From positions 1 to 64,000 of the forward strand of contig CAYGOT010000007.1 in the NCBI GenBank assembly GCA_964351595.1: 64,000 bases of DNA, given 5' to 3'. The notes beneath the pieces were generated by a model. It was given only the letters and a program-made list of their open reading frames with translations, searched no databases and was not told the origin of the DNA. Positions 36,561 through 45,789 of this stretch are shown piece by piece. The DNA is from UBA6059 sp964351595. Lineage in GTDB: Bacteria; Bacteroidota; Bacteroidia; Cytophagales; Cyclobacteriaceae. Numbering within the stretch: the stretch's first letter is position 1; each line of letters starts with the position of its first letter. A program made the translations under genes and the position numbers.

Positions 36561-37757
36561 ATGACCAAAATATCCGATCGCCTAGCCAATCTGGAGGAAT
36601 CAGCCACACTTGCCATGGCCGCCAAAGCCAGGGAATTCAAAGAAAAAGGCATTAATGTAATCAGCCTCAGCTTGGGTGAACCTGACTTCAAAACACCGAA
36701 GCACATCCAGGAAGGTGCCAAAGCGGCGATTGATGAAGGTAAATATTTTGCCTATCCCCCGGTAAATGGATATCTGGACCTGAGACAGGCCATCGCAGAT
36801 AAGCTCAAGAGTGAAAATGGACTTGATTATGGGCCGAACGATATAGTTGTCTCCAATGGCGCCAAGCAGTCTATCGCCAATGTGATGTACTCCCTCGTCA
36901 ATCCTGGCGATGAGGTGATCATATTTTCTCCTTATTGGGTTTCGTATTCCGCGATAGTGCAGCTGACTGAGGGCAAAGCTGTCTATGTCAAAGGCGGTAT
37001 TGAGAGTGATTTTAAAGTAACAGGCGAGCAACTCAGGGCGGCCATTACTAATAAGACTAAGGTCGTGATCTTCAGCAGCCCCTGCAACCCAACAGGTGCG
37101 GTATTCACCAAAGATGAACTCTCAGAAATCGCAGATGTCCTGAGAGAGCACGAAGGCATCTATGTCATCTCAGATGAGATTTATGAGCACATCAACTACA
37201 CAGGCCAGCACGTCAGCTTCGCCTCCCTACCGGGAATGCATGACCGCACGATCACCGTCAACGGATTTGCCAAAGGTTTTGCTATGACGGGTTGGAGAGT
37301 GGGCTACATAGGCGCACCGACATGGATAGCTAAAGCATGCAACAAGATGCAAGGCCAAATAACCTCCGCCAACTGCAGCATCGCCCAGCGTGCCGCACTG
37401 ACTGCACTGACTTCAGACCTGGGCCCAACTAAAGAAATGGCCGAGGAGTATCTCCGAAGAAGAGACATTGTGCATGGACTTCTGCAAGAAATCGACGGTG
37501 TGAAAGTCAACATGCCAACAGGTGCTTTTTATTTCTTCCCTGATGTGAGCTCCTACTTTGGTAAGTCATCCGGAGCAACCAAAATAAATGATGCCAGTGA
37601 TCTGGCACTTTATATCCTGGAAGATGCTCACGTATCGGTAGTGACTGGCGATGCTTTTGGCGATCCCGACTGCATTAGATTGTCCTATGCCGCCTCTGAA
37701 GCCGACCTGAGAGAGGCGATCCAAAGAATCAAAACTTCGCTCGCAAAACTCTCTTAA
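36561..37757 (+). CDS. aspC: Aspartate aminotransferase (class I, PLP-dependent)
   Basis: A 398-residue class I aminotransferase of the Ib subgroup: SLSLGEPDFKTP, YFAYPPVNGYLDLRQAIA, SSPCNPTGAVF, VISDEIYEHI, PLP lysine in GFAKGFAMTGWRVGYIG. It interconverts aspartate/2-oxoglutarate and oxaloacetate/glutamate. ATG 36561 is chosen as the conserved start (MTKISDRLANLEESATLAM). One base separates it from the sugar kinase gene, suggesting co-transcription. A TAGTTTTG box lies at 36529-36536 but without a matching upstream TTTG at 19-base spacing. Confidence 0.92.
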   Translation: MTKISDRLANLEESATLAMAAKAREFKEKGINVISLSLGEPDFKTPKHIQEGAKAAIDEGKYFAYPPVNGYLDLRQAIADKLKSENGLDYGPNDIVVSNGAKQSIANVMYSLVNPGDEVIIFSPYWVSYSAIVQLTEGKAVYVKGGIESDFKVTGEQLRAAITNKTKVVIFSSPCNPTGAVFTKDELSEIADVLREHEGIYVISDEIYEHINYTGQHVSFASLPGMHDRTITVNGFAKGFAMTGWRVGYIGAPTWIAKACNKMQGQITSANCSIAQRAALTALTSDLGPTKEMAEEYLRRRDIVHGLLQEIDGVKVNMPTGAFYFFPDVSSYFGKSSGATKINDASDLALYILEDAHVSVVTGDAFGDPDCIRLSYAASEADLREAIQRIKTSLAKLS

Positions 37758-37758
37758 T

Positions 37759-38760
37759 ATGGCGTATTCATCACTCAGCAATGTATTTGAGAGCTTCGCA
37801 AAGCTCAAAGTACTCATCATTGGTGATGTGATGATCGATGCGTACGTCTATGGTGGGGTATCGAGGATATCTCCCGAGGCACCTGTACCTATCGTCAATG
37901 TGAAATCTAAGGAGAAGCGTCTCGGCGGTGCGGCTAATGTGGCCTTGAATATTCAGGCCATGGGCGCCACTCCTATCCTTTGCTCGATCGTGGGAGACGA
38001 TTTAGAAGGAACAATTTTTGAAGAGCTACTTGCAAAGCAAGACATTACCTCAAGGGGTATTATCAAAAGTAGTAGTCGCATCACTACCGTGAAAAACAGA
38101 GTCCTCGCGGGATCACAACAAATGTTGCGCATAGACCATGAGTCAGACCATGGGCTGGATGCCCTCGAAGAAAAAACCCTGATCAAGCATATTAGCAACC
38201 TGCTAGAGGAATGTCAATTGGTGATCTTCGAAGACTATGATAAAGGAACGCTCAATCCGCAAGTCATAGCCGCTACTATCGAGCTGGCCAATGAGAAAGG
38301 TATTCCGACGGTAGTCGATCCTAAGAAGCGCAACTTCATGGATTATAAAAAGGCCACTCTTTTCAAACCAAACCTGAAAGAATTGAAAGAAGGACTTAAG
38401 ATTGATTTTGATGTGAGGTCGCATTCAGCGTTGGAAACAGCTGTGGCCAAGCTCAAGTCTCACCTTGAGTTCAAGCTTGGGCTAATCACTCTTTCCGATA
38501 GGGGCGTCTACATCGAGAGCGATGAGGAAAGGCATCATCTACCTGCGCATATTAGGAGCATTTCAGACGTATCAGGTGCTGGCGATACCGTGATCAGCAT
38601 AGCCGGATTGTGCATTGCTCTCGGGCTGCCACTGAAGTTTACCGCGGAACTTGCAAACCTGGGAGGTGGGCTCGTATGTGAACACTTGGGTGTAGTGCCT
38701 ATCGATAAAGACAGGCTCTACAATGAGGCCGAAAAGAATCAGCTGCAGTCCTTGATATGA
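37759..38760 (+). CDS. D-glycero-beta-D-manno-heptose 7-phosphate kinase-like PfkB kinase
   Basis: A 333-residue PfkB-family kinase matching the kinase half of HldE/RfaE: VLIIGDVMIDAYVYG, RISPEAPVPIV, RLGGAANVALNI, QMLRID, and the catalytic loop DVSGAGDTVIS. It would phosphorylate heptose 7-phosphate at O-1 for ADP-heptose (LPS core) synthesis. The nucleotidyltransferase half is not fused and not adjacent, so it is a stand-alone form as common in this phylum. Confidence 0.87.
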   Translation: MAYSSLSNVFESFAKLKVLIIGDVMIDAYVYGGVSRISPEAPVPIVNVKSKEKRLGGAANVALNIQAMGATPILCSIVGDDLEGTIFEELLAKQDITSRGIIKSSSRITTVKNRVLAGSQQMLRIDHESDHGLDALEEKTLIKHISNLLEECQLVIFEDYDKGTLNPQVIAATIELANEKGIPTVVDPKKRNFMDYKKATLFKPNLKELKEGLKIDFDVRSHSALETAVAKLKSHLEFKLGLITLSDRGVYIESDEERHHLPAHIRSISDVSGAGDTVISIAGLCIALGLPLKFTAELANLGGGLVCEHLGVVPIDKDRLYNEAEKNQLQSLI

Positions 38761-38766
38761 CTTAGG

Positions 38767-40032
38767 CTAAGCTCTAGCAATAGGGAAGGTCAGACAGTGT
38801 GGACCTCCGCCCCCTCTGCTCAACTCGCTCGCCGGGATCCGAATCACGGTCTTCTCAATATCTTCAATATTGCCGACACCTGCTTCAATAGCGGCTAGCA
38901 AGTCCTCGGCCATGATCACATTGTAGCCGTGCTCTGCAAAAGCTTCGAGCGTCAAGGTATTCCTACCGTAAGTAATGATGACGCCAGGCTTAACAGCAAC
39001 TGTGTTGCAAGCCATCGTCCACTGCTCACGCTCATCAAATCGCTCCTGACCCTTTCCACATTTGATAAATCGAGCGTTTGGATATTCTGATAAGATCAAC
39101 TCCTGAAGGGTCGCAAAAGTCCTGGCGGCACTGCCGTCTTGGTAGTACTGCGTCACCTTGACTTGCTCAGTGTCGGTGAAAAGCTTATCAAAATAGACGA
39201 AATCCTCCTCGTCAACCTTAGTGAAAATGGTATCGATGTGCATACAGTAGCCTTCCTTGGGGATGTCTACTATCGTGAATTTTTTGACCACATCCTTGTC
39301 GAAGGCAATCTTCATCACTCGATCCAGACCTGCCTGGGAGGTCCGCTCGCTACAGGCTATCAGCAAATGGTCTTTGTTGATCATTGTGATATCCCCACCT
39401 TCGATACAGGCAGAGCCATCCATTAGATTGTCGACCAAAGACTGTGCATCTCCAGAAATGTCGATATATCGATCATTTGCTCTCAGCTCGCTAAACATCG
39501 GGTGATAATGCAATACGAACCAGGTTATGAGGTTTTCTCTTTTTCGTGGTGCTTTATTGGCATGACAAATCAGCACGTGATCATTGACCATTGCGCCAAT
39601 ATCCCGTGTGAAGATGAGATTAGGAAGTGGCTTGACGATGACTTCTCCCTCGTAAATATATCCGGCCAGAAGTGCAGTAGCCAGCATGCCCGGGTCAATA
39701 TCTGACAAGACCTGAAACGCCTTTTCCGATAGGGACTCTAAGGCCAAAACAGCCTGAAGCAGCTCTGACCTCACCGTAGCATCACGGAGCGTCTCCTCTA
39801 GCAAATCGCGGATATCGTAAACCGAGGAAGGGCCGGCAAATGCCGACAAGACATCCTGGAGTACCTGGTGTTCGTGCTGCATATGGGGCAGGAACACAAT
39901 GTCATCATATAGTAAATAGTCTTTGTTGGTGGGGGTCACCCATTCTATCCCCTCGTCTGGCATGTGTACAATTACCTTCCTCAGACTGCCAACATCTGAA
40001 CTTACACTCAGCGAACTGTCGCTTTCCTCCAT
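38767..40032 (-). CDS. Arginine deiminase family protein
   Basis: A 421-residue guanidino-group-modifying enzyme that aligns with arginine deiminase over its whole length: GSLRKVIVHMPDEG, NLIFTRDIG, EGGDITMINKDHLLIACSER, HIDTIFTKV and the nucleophilic cysteine near the C-terminus in GGGGPHCLTFPI. Arginine deiminase yields citrulline and ammonia. No arcB or arcC is next to it, so a catabolic ADI operon is not supported; it may serve arginine turnover or act on a related substrate. It is convergent with the heptose kinase (stops seven bases apart). Confidence 0.85.
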   Translation of the reverse strand: MEESDSSLSVSSDVGSLRKVIVHMPDEGIEWVTPTNKDYLLYDDIVFLPHMQHEHQVLQDVLSAFAGPSSVYDIRDLLEETLRDATVRSELLQAVLALESLSEKAFQVLSDIDPGMLATALLAGYIYEGEVIVKPLPNLIFTRDIGAMVNDHVLICHANKAPRKRENLITWFVLHYHPMFSELRANDRYIDISGDAQSLVDNLMDGSACIEGGDITMINKDHLLIACSERTSQAGLDRVMKIAFDKDVVKKFTIVDIPKEGYCMHIDTIFTKVDEEDFVYFDKLFTDTEQVKVTQYYQDGSAARTFATLQELILSEYPNARFIKCGKGQERFDEREQWTMACNTVAVKPGVIITYGRNTLTLEAFAEHGYNVIMAEDLLAAIEAGVGNIEDIEKTVIRIPASELSRGGGGPHCLTFPIARA

Positions 40033-40126
40033 AAATTCTCACTTGTCTATTCGGCTAAATAAGTCCTTTTAAAAGTTTTTTGACAGTCAATAAAAGAATA
40101 TTTTAGATTCCTCATCCAGGATTACC

Positions 40127-42502
40127 TTGAAGCATCTCCTCTATATTTCGACACTTTACCTCCTATTCATTGGTGGATATGAAGTCTATGCCGCGCAGGA
40201 CGTGCAGATCAACGAAGGAGTGCTCGACCTTAGAAATATTGACCTTGATAAGCCCATCGAGCTTTCTGGAGATTGGGAGTTTTATTGGAATCAGTTACTA
40301 ACTCCGGAGCAAACAGAACACACCCGTCCTACAGGCTACTTCTGTGTACCGTGCTTATGGAATGATGCATCAGTAGACAACATTGATCTAGACGAGAATG
40401 GGTTCGCAACTTATCGCCTGCGAATCATCGTGCCCGAGCAAGAGACTGATATTGGAATAATTCTTCCAGATGTGTACATGTCCAGTCGGATTTTCCTTGA
40501 TGGAAAGGAGGTCGGAAGCATCGGCAGGCCGGCAACTAACAAAGAAGACTATCAGGCCAATTGGGCGGAGAAGACTTATCTCCATCGCCCTCAATCAGAC
40601 ACCATCGAGGTTGTCCTCCAGATAGCCAATTTTCAACATAGTAAAGGAGGCATTGCACAACCCCTACTCTTCGGAACAGGAGAGGTCACCCTCAAGGAAT
40701 CTTCCAAGCAGACCATGATCGACCTATTCCTAACAGGCAGCTTGTTCATGGGGGGATTGTTCTTTTTAGGCCTGTTTTGGTTTGGACGAAACGAAAAGCC
40801 CGTATTGTTCTTCTCTCTTTTTTGCTTCACATACGGCTACCGCATACTTGGTGCTGGTAACTATCAACTTCAGGCCTATTTCCCGGAAATGCCATTCGGC
40901 TTGACCTACTTCCTTGAGTATACGAGCTTGTTTCTGAGCGCCTATCTTTTCATGAGATATACTCACTTTCTATATCCTGAGGAGACTTCCCGACGGCTGG
41001 CCGAACTGTTCTCTTTTATATCAATAACGCTCATAGTTATCACGCTGGTTGCCCCTATCTATATCTCCAGTCAGCTGATCGAGCCTTATTTCATATTGCT
41101 GCTTTTAGGATTTGTGTACATCCTGATCGTTTATCTCAAGGCAGTATTTCTGAATCGATCTGGCGCCTATTTCTCGTTGGTTTCCACAGCCATTGTCATC
41201 ATAGTATTTGCACAGAATATTATGGTTTATTTCCAGCTCGCTACCGCAATGCCGCTATTCAACTTGCTTGGCTACATCTCCTTTTTCTTTTTGCAATCTC
41301 TGGTGCTCTCCTTCCGGTTTACTAATTCATTTAAGTCTGCGAGAAAACTTGCTGAGCAGGCCGCTACTGCTAAAACTGAGTTTCTCTCGACTATGTCTCA
41401 CGAAATAAGGACCCCTCTCAATGCGGTGATAGGCATGTCACATCTGCTCAGTGAAAATCCCAGACCAGATCAGGAGGAAAATGTAAATACACTTCAGTTT
41501 TCCGCTAAGAATTTGATGCTCTTGATCAATGATATACTTGATTACAACAAGATTGACTCGGGCAAGCTCGAGTTCGAGCAGGCAGAAATTGAGCTCAGAG
41601 AGCTGGTGAAAAATCTCCTGCAGACCTATCAGTCCAAAGCTGATGAGAAAGGAATAGCGCTCGAGTTATCCGTAGATAAAAAGGTACCCCAAACCATCTT
41701 TACAGATCATACGCGGTTGTCTCAGGTGCTTAGCAATCTGGTATCAAATGCTATCAAGTTTACAGATAAAGGACGGGTAGAAGTAAGCATCAAGCAAGTG
41801 ATGAGGACTAAGGAGCGCTCCGCGATCAAATTCAAGGTAGAGGATACAGGCATAGGTATTCCCAGAGAGAAACAAGGTGTCATATTTGACACCTTCACAC
41901 AGGCCAGCTCAGCCACTACCAGGGAGTTTGGAGGAACAGGTCTGGGGCTGGCTATCACCAAAAAGCTGTTGGATCTCCAGGGAGTACCCATCCACCTATT
42001 TAGCCTACCGGGAAAGGGGTCGAGGTTCTACTTCACCCAGACTTTTAAAATTCCGCGCGATACCCCGGTAAGGGTACCAGCGATTCAGCTGACGATCAAC
42101 GATAAAGAAGAAAAAGACTTGAAGGGCCTCAACATTTTGCTTGTCGAGGACAATGAGGTGAACGTACTTGTGGCCAAGAAATTTCTGATTAAATGGCACG
42201 CTACCGTTCACTATGTCGAGAATGGGAAAGAAGCCCTCGATGAGATCACGGAGGAAGGTGACAAGTATGATCTTATCCTGATGGACCTTCAGATGCCAGT
42301 GATGGATGGCTATACGGCATCAAGAGAAATAAGAAAATGTGGCTATCAACGGCCTATTATTGCGTTGACAGCCTCAGCACTGATGGAGGTAGAAGAAAAG
42401 GTGAAAAATGCAGGTATGGATGATTATGTCACCAAACCCTTTAACCCCAACGATCTGCTTGCCAAGATTCTAAAAATCCATTCGGCTAAGCGCGCAGGGT
42501 AG
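40127..42502 (+). CDS. 7TMR-DISM hybrid sensor histidine kinase with receiver domain
   Basis: A 791-residue protein with TTG start. Order: signal peptide (1-22, ending VYAAQ), extracytoplasmic DISMED2 jelly-roll (about 30-185, LSGDWEFYWNQLL), seven-helix DISM membrane region (about 200-405), HisKA dimerisation domain with phospho-acceptor H425 (FLSTMSHEIRTPLNAVIG), HATPase (DTGIGIPREK, GTGLGLAITKKLL), and a C-terminal receiver with phospho-acceptor D720 (LILMDLQMPVMDGYT) and KPF. It probably senses a carbohydrate-like or envelope signal and relays phosphate to an unidentified output. Its end overlaps the convergent hemE by 17 bases. Confidence 0.93.
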   Translation: MKHLLYISTLYLLFIGGYEVYAAQDVQINEGVLDLRNIDLDKPIELSGDWEFYWNQLLTPEQTEHTRPTGYFCVPCLWNDASVDNIDLDENGFATYRLRIIVPEQETDIGIILPDVYMSSRIFLDGKEVGSIGRPATNKEDYQANWAEKTYLHRPQSDTIEVVLQIANFQHSKGGIAQPLLFGTGEVTLKESSKQTMIDLFLTGSLFMGGLFFLGLFWFGRNEKPVLFFSLFCFTYGYRILGAGNYQLQAYFPEMPFGLTYFLEYTSLFLSAYLFMRYTHFLYPEETSRRLAELFSFISITLIVITLVAPIYISSQLIEPYFILLLLGFVYILIVYLKAVFLNRSGAYFSLVSTAIVIIVFAQNIMVYFQLATAMPLFNLLGYISFFFLQSLVLSFRFTNSFKSARKLAEQAATAKTEFLSTMSHEIRTPLNAVIGMSHLLSENPRPDQEENVNTLQFSAKNLMLLINDILDYNKIDSGKLEFEQAEIELRELVKNLLQTYQSKADEKGIALELSVDKKVPQTIFTDHTRLSQVLSNLVSNAIKFTDKGRVEVSIKQVMRTKERSAIKFKVEDTGIGIPREKQGVIFDTFTQASSATTREFGGTGLGLAITKKLLDLQGVPIHLFSLPGKGSRFYFTQTFKIPRDTPVRVPAIQLTINDKEEKDLKGLNILLVEDNEVNVLVAKKFLIKWHATVHYVENGKEALDEITEEGDKYDLILMDLQMPVMDGYTASREIRKCGYQRPIIALTASALMEVEEKVKNAGMDDYVTKPFNPNDLLAKILKIHSAKRAG

Positions 42503-43526
42503 CACTATACTCCTTGACAGTGTCAACAAATACTTTCACTCTGTCTGGGTTGATATCAGGATAAACACCATGACCCAAATTGGCGATGTGCCTGGTCTTC
42601 CCAAACTGATCCAGCATATGACGAGTAGCTTGGGCTACTTCTTCCGAAGAGCCATACAAAGCACAGGGATCAAGATTGCCCTGCAAAGTCTTTTCATGAC
42701 CGATTAAAGCACGAGACTCTGCAATATCCATATTCCAGTCAAGTCCTATGGTGTTGCAGTTAAGCTCAGCCATCTCCGCCCTGGCGAAGTAGGCCCCCTT
42801 GGCGAAAACAGTCATGGGTACCTCATCAATAGCATCGCAAATCTGACGGATGTATCTCATGGAGAATTCCTCGTATTGATCGGGTGGCAGTATACCAGCC
42901 CATGAATCAAAGATTTGAACCAAGTCAGCGCCTGAAGCGATCAGAGCCTTTAAGTAGGCTATGGTGCTATCGGTGATTTTCTGAAGTAAGGCATGTGCCA
43001 ACTCTGGCTGTGTGTAAAGCATCCTCCTCGCCTTAGAAAAGGTTTTGCTGCCCGATCCCTCTATCATGTAACAGAATATTGTCCAGGGACAGCCAGCAAA
43101 GCCAATCAAAGGCACTCGCCCATCTAGCTCCCTTTTGGTGATCTTAATCGCATCAAGGACATAGGACAAGTCATTCTCAGGATCGGCAATTCTCATGCGC
43201 TCGACATCCTTGGTTGTATTGATAGTAGTCGGGAAATAAGGCCCCTTCTTTTCTACCATCTCATAGGGTAGGCCCATCGCCTCCGGAATCACAAGAATAT
43301 CAGAAAAAATGATCGCCGCATCCACTCCGAGTATATCTACGGGTTGGATGGTCACTTCTGCTGCAAGTTCTGGGGTCTGAGCGAGTTCGATGAAGCCACT
43401 CACGCTTGCTCTTACCGCCCTGTATTCCGGTAGGATCCTACCCGCCTGACGCATCAACCATACGGGTGTGCGCTCTACTTTTTCTCCCTTTGCTGCCCTT
43501 AGTAATAGATCATTTTTCAATTGCAT
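42486..43526 (-). CDS. hemE: Uroporphyrinogen decarboxylase
   Basis: A 346-residue enzyme converting uroporphyrinogen III to coproporphyrinogen III in heme synthesis. Start MQLKNDLLLRAAKGEKVERT at 43526 matches the family; eight upstream codons are excluded. Signatures are TPVWLMRQAGRILPEYR with the substrate-binding Arg, IIFSDILV (catalytic Asp) and GFAGCPWTIFCYMIEG. The stop lies inside the last codons of the convergent histidine kinase gene. It is isolated from other heme genes. Confidence 0.95.
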   Translation of the reverse strand: MQLKNDLLLRAAKGEKVERTPVWLMRQAGRILPEYRAVRASVSGFIELAQTPELAAEVTIQPVDILGVDAAIIFSDILVIPEAMGLPYEMVEKKGPYFPTTINTTKDVERMRIADPENDLSYVLDAIKITKRELDGRVPLIGFAGCPWTIFCYMIEGSGSKTFSKARRMLYTQPELAHALLQKITDSTIAYLKALIASGADLVQIFDSWAGILPPDQYEEFSMRYIRQICDAIDEVPMTVFAKGAYFARAEMAELNCNTIGLDWNMDIAESRALIGHEKTLQGNLDPCALYGSSEEVAQATRHMLDQFGKTRHIANLGHGVYPDINPDRVKVFVDTVKEYSATLRA

Positions 43527-43585
43527 CCGGCAAATATAAGCTAGCGACATAAATCAGGACGACAGATTTATCGCACTATTATTTG

Positions 43586-43593
43586 TACATTTG
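43586..43593 (+). promoter_or_regulatory. Possible -7 box (TACATTTG) before the serine dehydratase gene
   Basis: TACATTTG fits the Bacteroidetes -7 consensus TAnnTTTG, 21 bases before the start codon. A good -33 TTTG at 19 bases is not present, so this is moderate evidence. Confidence 0.45.
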
Positions 43594-43614
43594 TTATAAC
43601 CCAAAAAGACCTCT

Positions 43615-44523
43615 ATGAGCTTACTATTCAACAGTTTCAAAGATTGGAAGAGCTATTGTGAAGAGCAAAATATGACCATCTTTCAGCCGGTCATAGAATA
43701 CGAAACTGCCCAGAAAGGCATGTCAGAAACGGAAATTTGGGAGGGCATGCAAAATGCTTACACGGTCATGAAGGAGGCCGTACAGACCGGACTGACCGAG
43801 GACATGTCCTCCATGTCTGGTATGATTAATAACGGTGCAAAGAAGGTATATAACAATCCGACCTCAGTCTTGAGTCGCGAGTTTCAGGTCTTGATATCAA
43901 GAGCACTGGCTGCCAAAGAAGTGAACTCATGCATGGGTAGGATCGTAGCAGCACCTACGGCTGGAGCTTCAGGCATACTTCCAGGCACAATGGTCACGCT
44001 ACAGGAAATCCATAAGCTGGAAGATAAAAAAATCCTTGAGGGGCTCCTCATTGGAGCCGGCATTGCTTTGATACTGGAACAGCGTGCTTCCCTGGCCGGG
44101 GCTGTTGGCGGCTGTCAGGCGGAGACAGGAAGTGCTGCTGCTATGGCTTCCGGAGCGATTGTCCATTGTCTGGGGGGAGATCTTGACAAAGTTTTTAATG
44201 CTGTGGCTATTACCATTCAATGTATGCTTGGCCTTGTCTGTGATCCGGTGGCCGGGCTGGTGGAGATTCCATGCGTAGTGAGGAATGCAAGTGCGGCAGC
44301 TATCGCCAATTCTTCCGCGCAAATAGCCCTCTCAGACGTCAGTCCGGTCATTCCGGTAGATGAATGCGTAGACGCTATGGGTGAGATCGGTCAAAGTATG
44401 GAAGCGCGCTATAAAGAGACTGCCATGGGCGGTCTTGCAGCTACGCCGACTGGTCAGGCCATTTCCAAAAGAGTGCTGATTCAGGATATTGAGATCATGC
44501 CGGATGAAGAATCTCCCAATTAG
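43615..44523 (+). CDS. sdaA: L-serine ammonia-lyase, iron-sulfur alpha chain
   Basis: A 302-residue protein matching the alpha (catalytic, Fe-S) chain of L-serine dehydratase, which turns serine into pyruvate and ammonia. Family signatures are GRIVAAPTAGASGILPG, GAVGGCQAETGSA and CDPVAGLVEIPCV; the cysteines in the latter two are expected [4Fe-4S] ligands. The beta chain (sdaAB) is neither fused nor adjacent; it must be elsewhere if the two-chain enzyme is made. Confidence 0.9.
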   Translation: MSLLFNSFKDWKSYCEEQNMTIFQPVIEYETAQKGMSETEIWEGMQNAYTVMKEAVQTGLTEDMSSMSGMINNGAKKVYNNPTSVLSREFQVLISRALAAKEVNSCMGRIVAAPTAGASGILPGTMVTLQEIHKLEDKKILEGLLIGAGIALILEQRASLAGAVGGCQAETGSAAAMASGAIVHCLGGDLDKVFNAVAITIQCMLGLVCDPVAGLVEIPCVVRNASAAAIANSSAQIALSDVSPVIPVDECVDAMGEIGQSMEARYKETAMGGLAATPTGQAISKRVLIQDIEIMPDEESPN

Positions 44524-44966
44524 ATGGTCTCAATGAGCTCCCGGGCATAAAAGAGAATATAGGTGATCACGAAAGACCAGAACAATGCGCTAATCATCAT
44601 ATACTTAAATATAGTTAGCTGGCGACCGCCAAATGCATTGGCAAGGATCGCTCCACCAATCGGGGTAAGCAGCAATGGGGTGAAGAAAGCTACACCTGCT
44701 ACGCCATAAGCATTCCATATTTTTACAAACTGGCGATTTCGTTTGGTGAAGACTTTGCGTTTTTTAGCGCCAAAGATTTTACGCATTACAAGCCTTATTT
44801 TATCCCCTATTAAAGAAAATAGCACTACACTGGTCATCATCCCCATTGCTGTGCACAAGCTCGTGAGGATCCAGTTAGCCCTGCTTGCCACTCCTATCGA
44901 CGGACCAAAAATGAATTTGATCGTGCTCGACGCATAGATACTCAAATAGGTTAGTAGCTCTTCCAA
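44520..44966 (-). CDS. Small integral membrane protein, unknown function
   Basis: A 148-residue protein with about four hydrophobic segments and a basic cytosolic loop (GAKKRKVFTKRNRQF). The segment YGVAGVAFFTPLLLTPIGGAI recalls the small multi-drug export/DedA-like membrane proteins, but the match is weak and no function is claimed. Its stop overlaps the serine dehydratase stop on the opposite strand by four bases. Confidence 0.65.
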   Translation of the reverse strand: MEELLTYLSIYASSTIKFIFGPSIGVASRANWILTSLCTAMGMMTSVVLFSLIGDKIRLVMRKIFGAKKRKVFTKRNRQFVKIWNAYGVAGVAFFTPLLLTPIGGAILANAFGGRQLTIFKYMMISALFWSFVITYILFYARELIETI

Positions 44967-44990
44967 TTAATCATAAGTTAGTCGTGTACC

Positions 44991-45641
44991 TCACACCTTG
45001 TTGCCAAATGCCAGATCACCAGCATCACCCAAGCCAGGCACAATATAGTAATGCTCGTTGAGCTCCGGGTCAAGGGCTGCCGTCCACAGAGTGAACTCAT
45101 CGCCTAGCTGCTTTTCCAAGAAATCCACACCTTCCTGCGCAGCAATTACACTAGCCAAATGAATATGTTTCGGTTGACCTCTCTCTTTAAGAAGTTGGAT
45201 AGTATCAATCAATGACTTTCCTGTGGCTAGCATCGGATCTGAAATGATTACCTCTTTTCCGGTGATATCATCAGCAGCCAGATAATCTAACGAAATATCG
45301 AATTCGCTACCACCCGTTGGCTTTCGGTAGGCTCCTACAAAACCGCTATTCGATTGATCGAAATAATTGAGGAAGCCTTGATAATAGGGTAATGAAGCTC
45401 TGAGAATACACATAAGATAGGGTGAATCGACCAGTTCCGGACTTGTAGTCTGAGCTAGTGGAGAATCTCGGGTCACGCTCTGATAGTCCAGCACCTTGGA
45501 AATCTCATAGGCCATAACCTCTCCAATCCGCTCCATGTTTTTCCTGAACCTCAATCGATCTTTTTGTACACCTGTATCTCTTATTTCCGCCAGGAACTGG
45601 TTAATTATTGATGGTGTGGAGTTGAGTACATTGATCTTCAT
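44991..45641 (-). CDS. upp: Uracil phosphoribosyltransferase
   Basis: A 216-residue pyrimidine salvage enzyme making UMP from uracil and PRPP. The PRPP loop is DPMLATGKSL, and the uracil-binding C-terminal PGLGDAGDLAFGNK is complete. The N-terminal region (RDTGVQKDRLRFRKNMERIG) matches UPRTs. With hpt and adk nearby it makes a loose nucleotide-salvage neighbourhood. Confidence 0.93.
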   Translation of the reverse strand: MKINVLNSTPSIINQFLAEIRDTGVQKDRLRFRKNMERIGEVMAYEISKVLDYQSVTRDSPLAQTTSPELVDSPYLMCILRASLPYYQGFLNYFDQSNSGFVGAYRKPTGGSEFDISLDYLAADDITGKEVIISDPMLATGKSLIDTIQLLKERGQPKHIHLASVIAAQEGVDFLEKQLGDEFTLWTAALDPELNEHYYIVPGLGDAGDLAFGNKV

Positions 45642-45762
45642 GTCGACCGCTTTTTTGGCTTGGACAATTTACATGGAGTCCATGAGACAATTATACAAAT
45701 ATGTGCCTTTAGTGTTCCTAAATCTAGTATCGCGCATCGGCTCCCAATAGGACTTTATATCA

Positions 45763-45770
45763 TACCTTTG
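45763..45770 (+). promoter_or_regulatory. Possible -7 box (TACCTTTG) before the aminopeptidase-like gene
   Basis: TACCTTTG fits TAnnTTTG, 20 bases before the start codon, but no TTTG lies at the expected -33 spacing. It could drive the peptidase-hpt pair. Confidence 0.4.
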
Positions 45771-45789
45771 CCGCTTTTATCGACAACCT

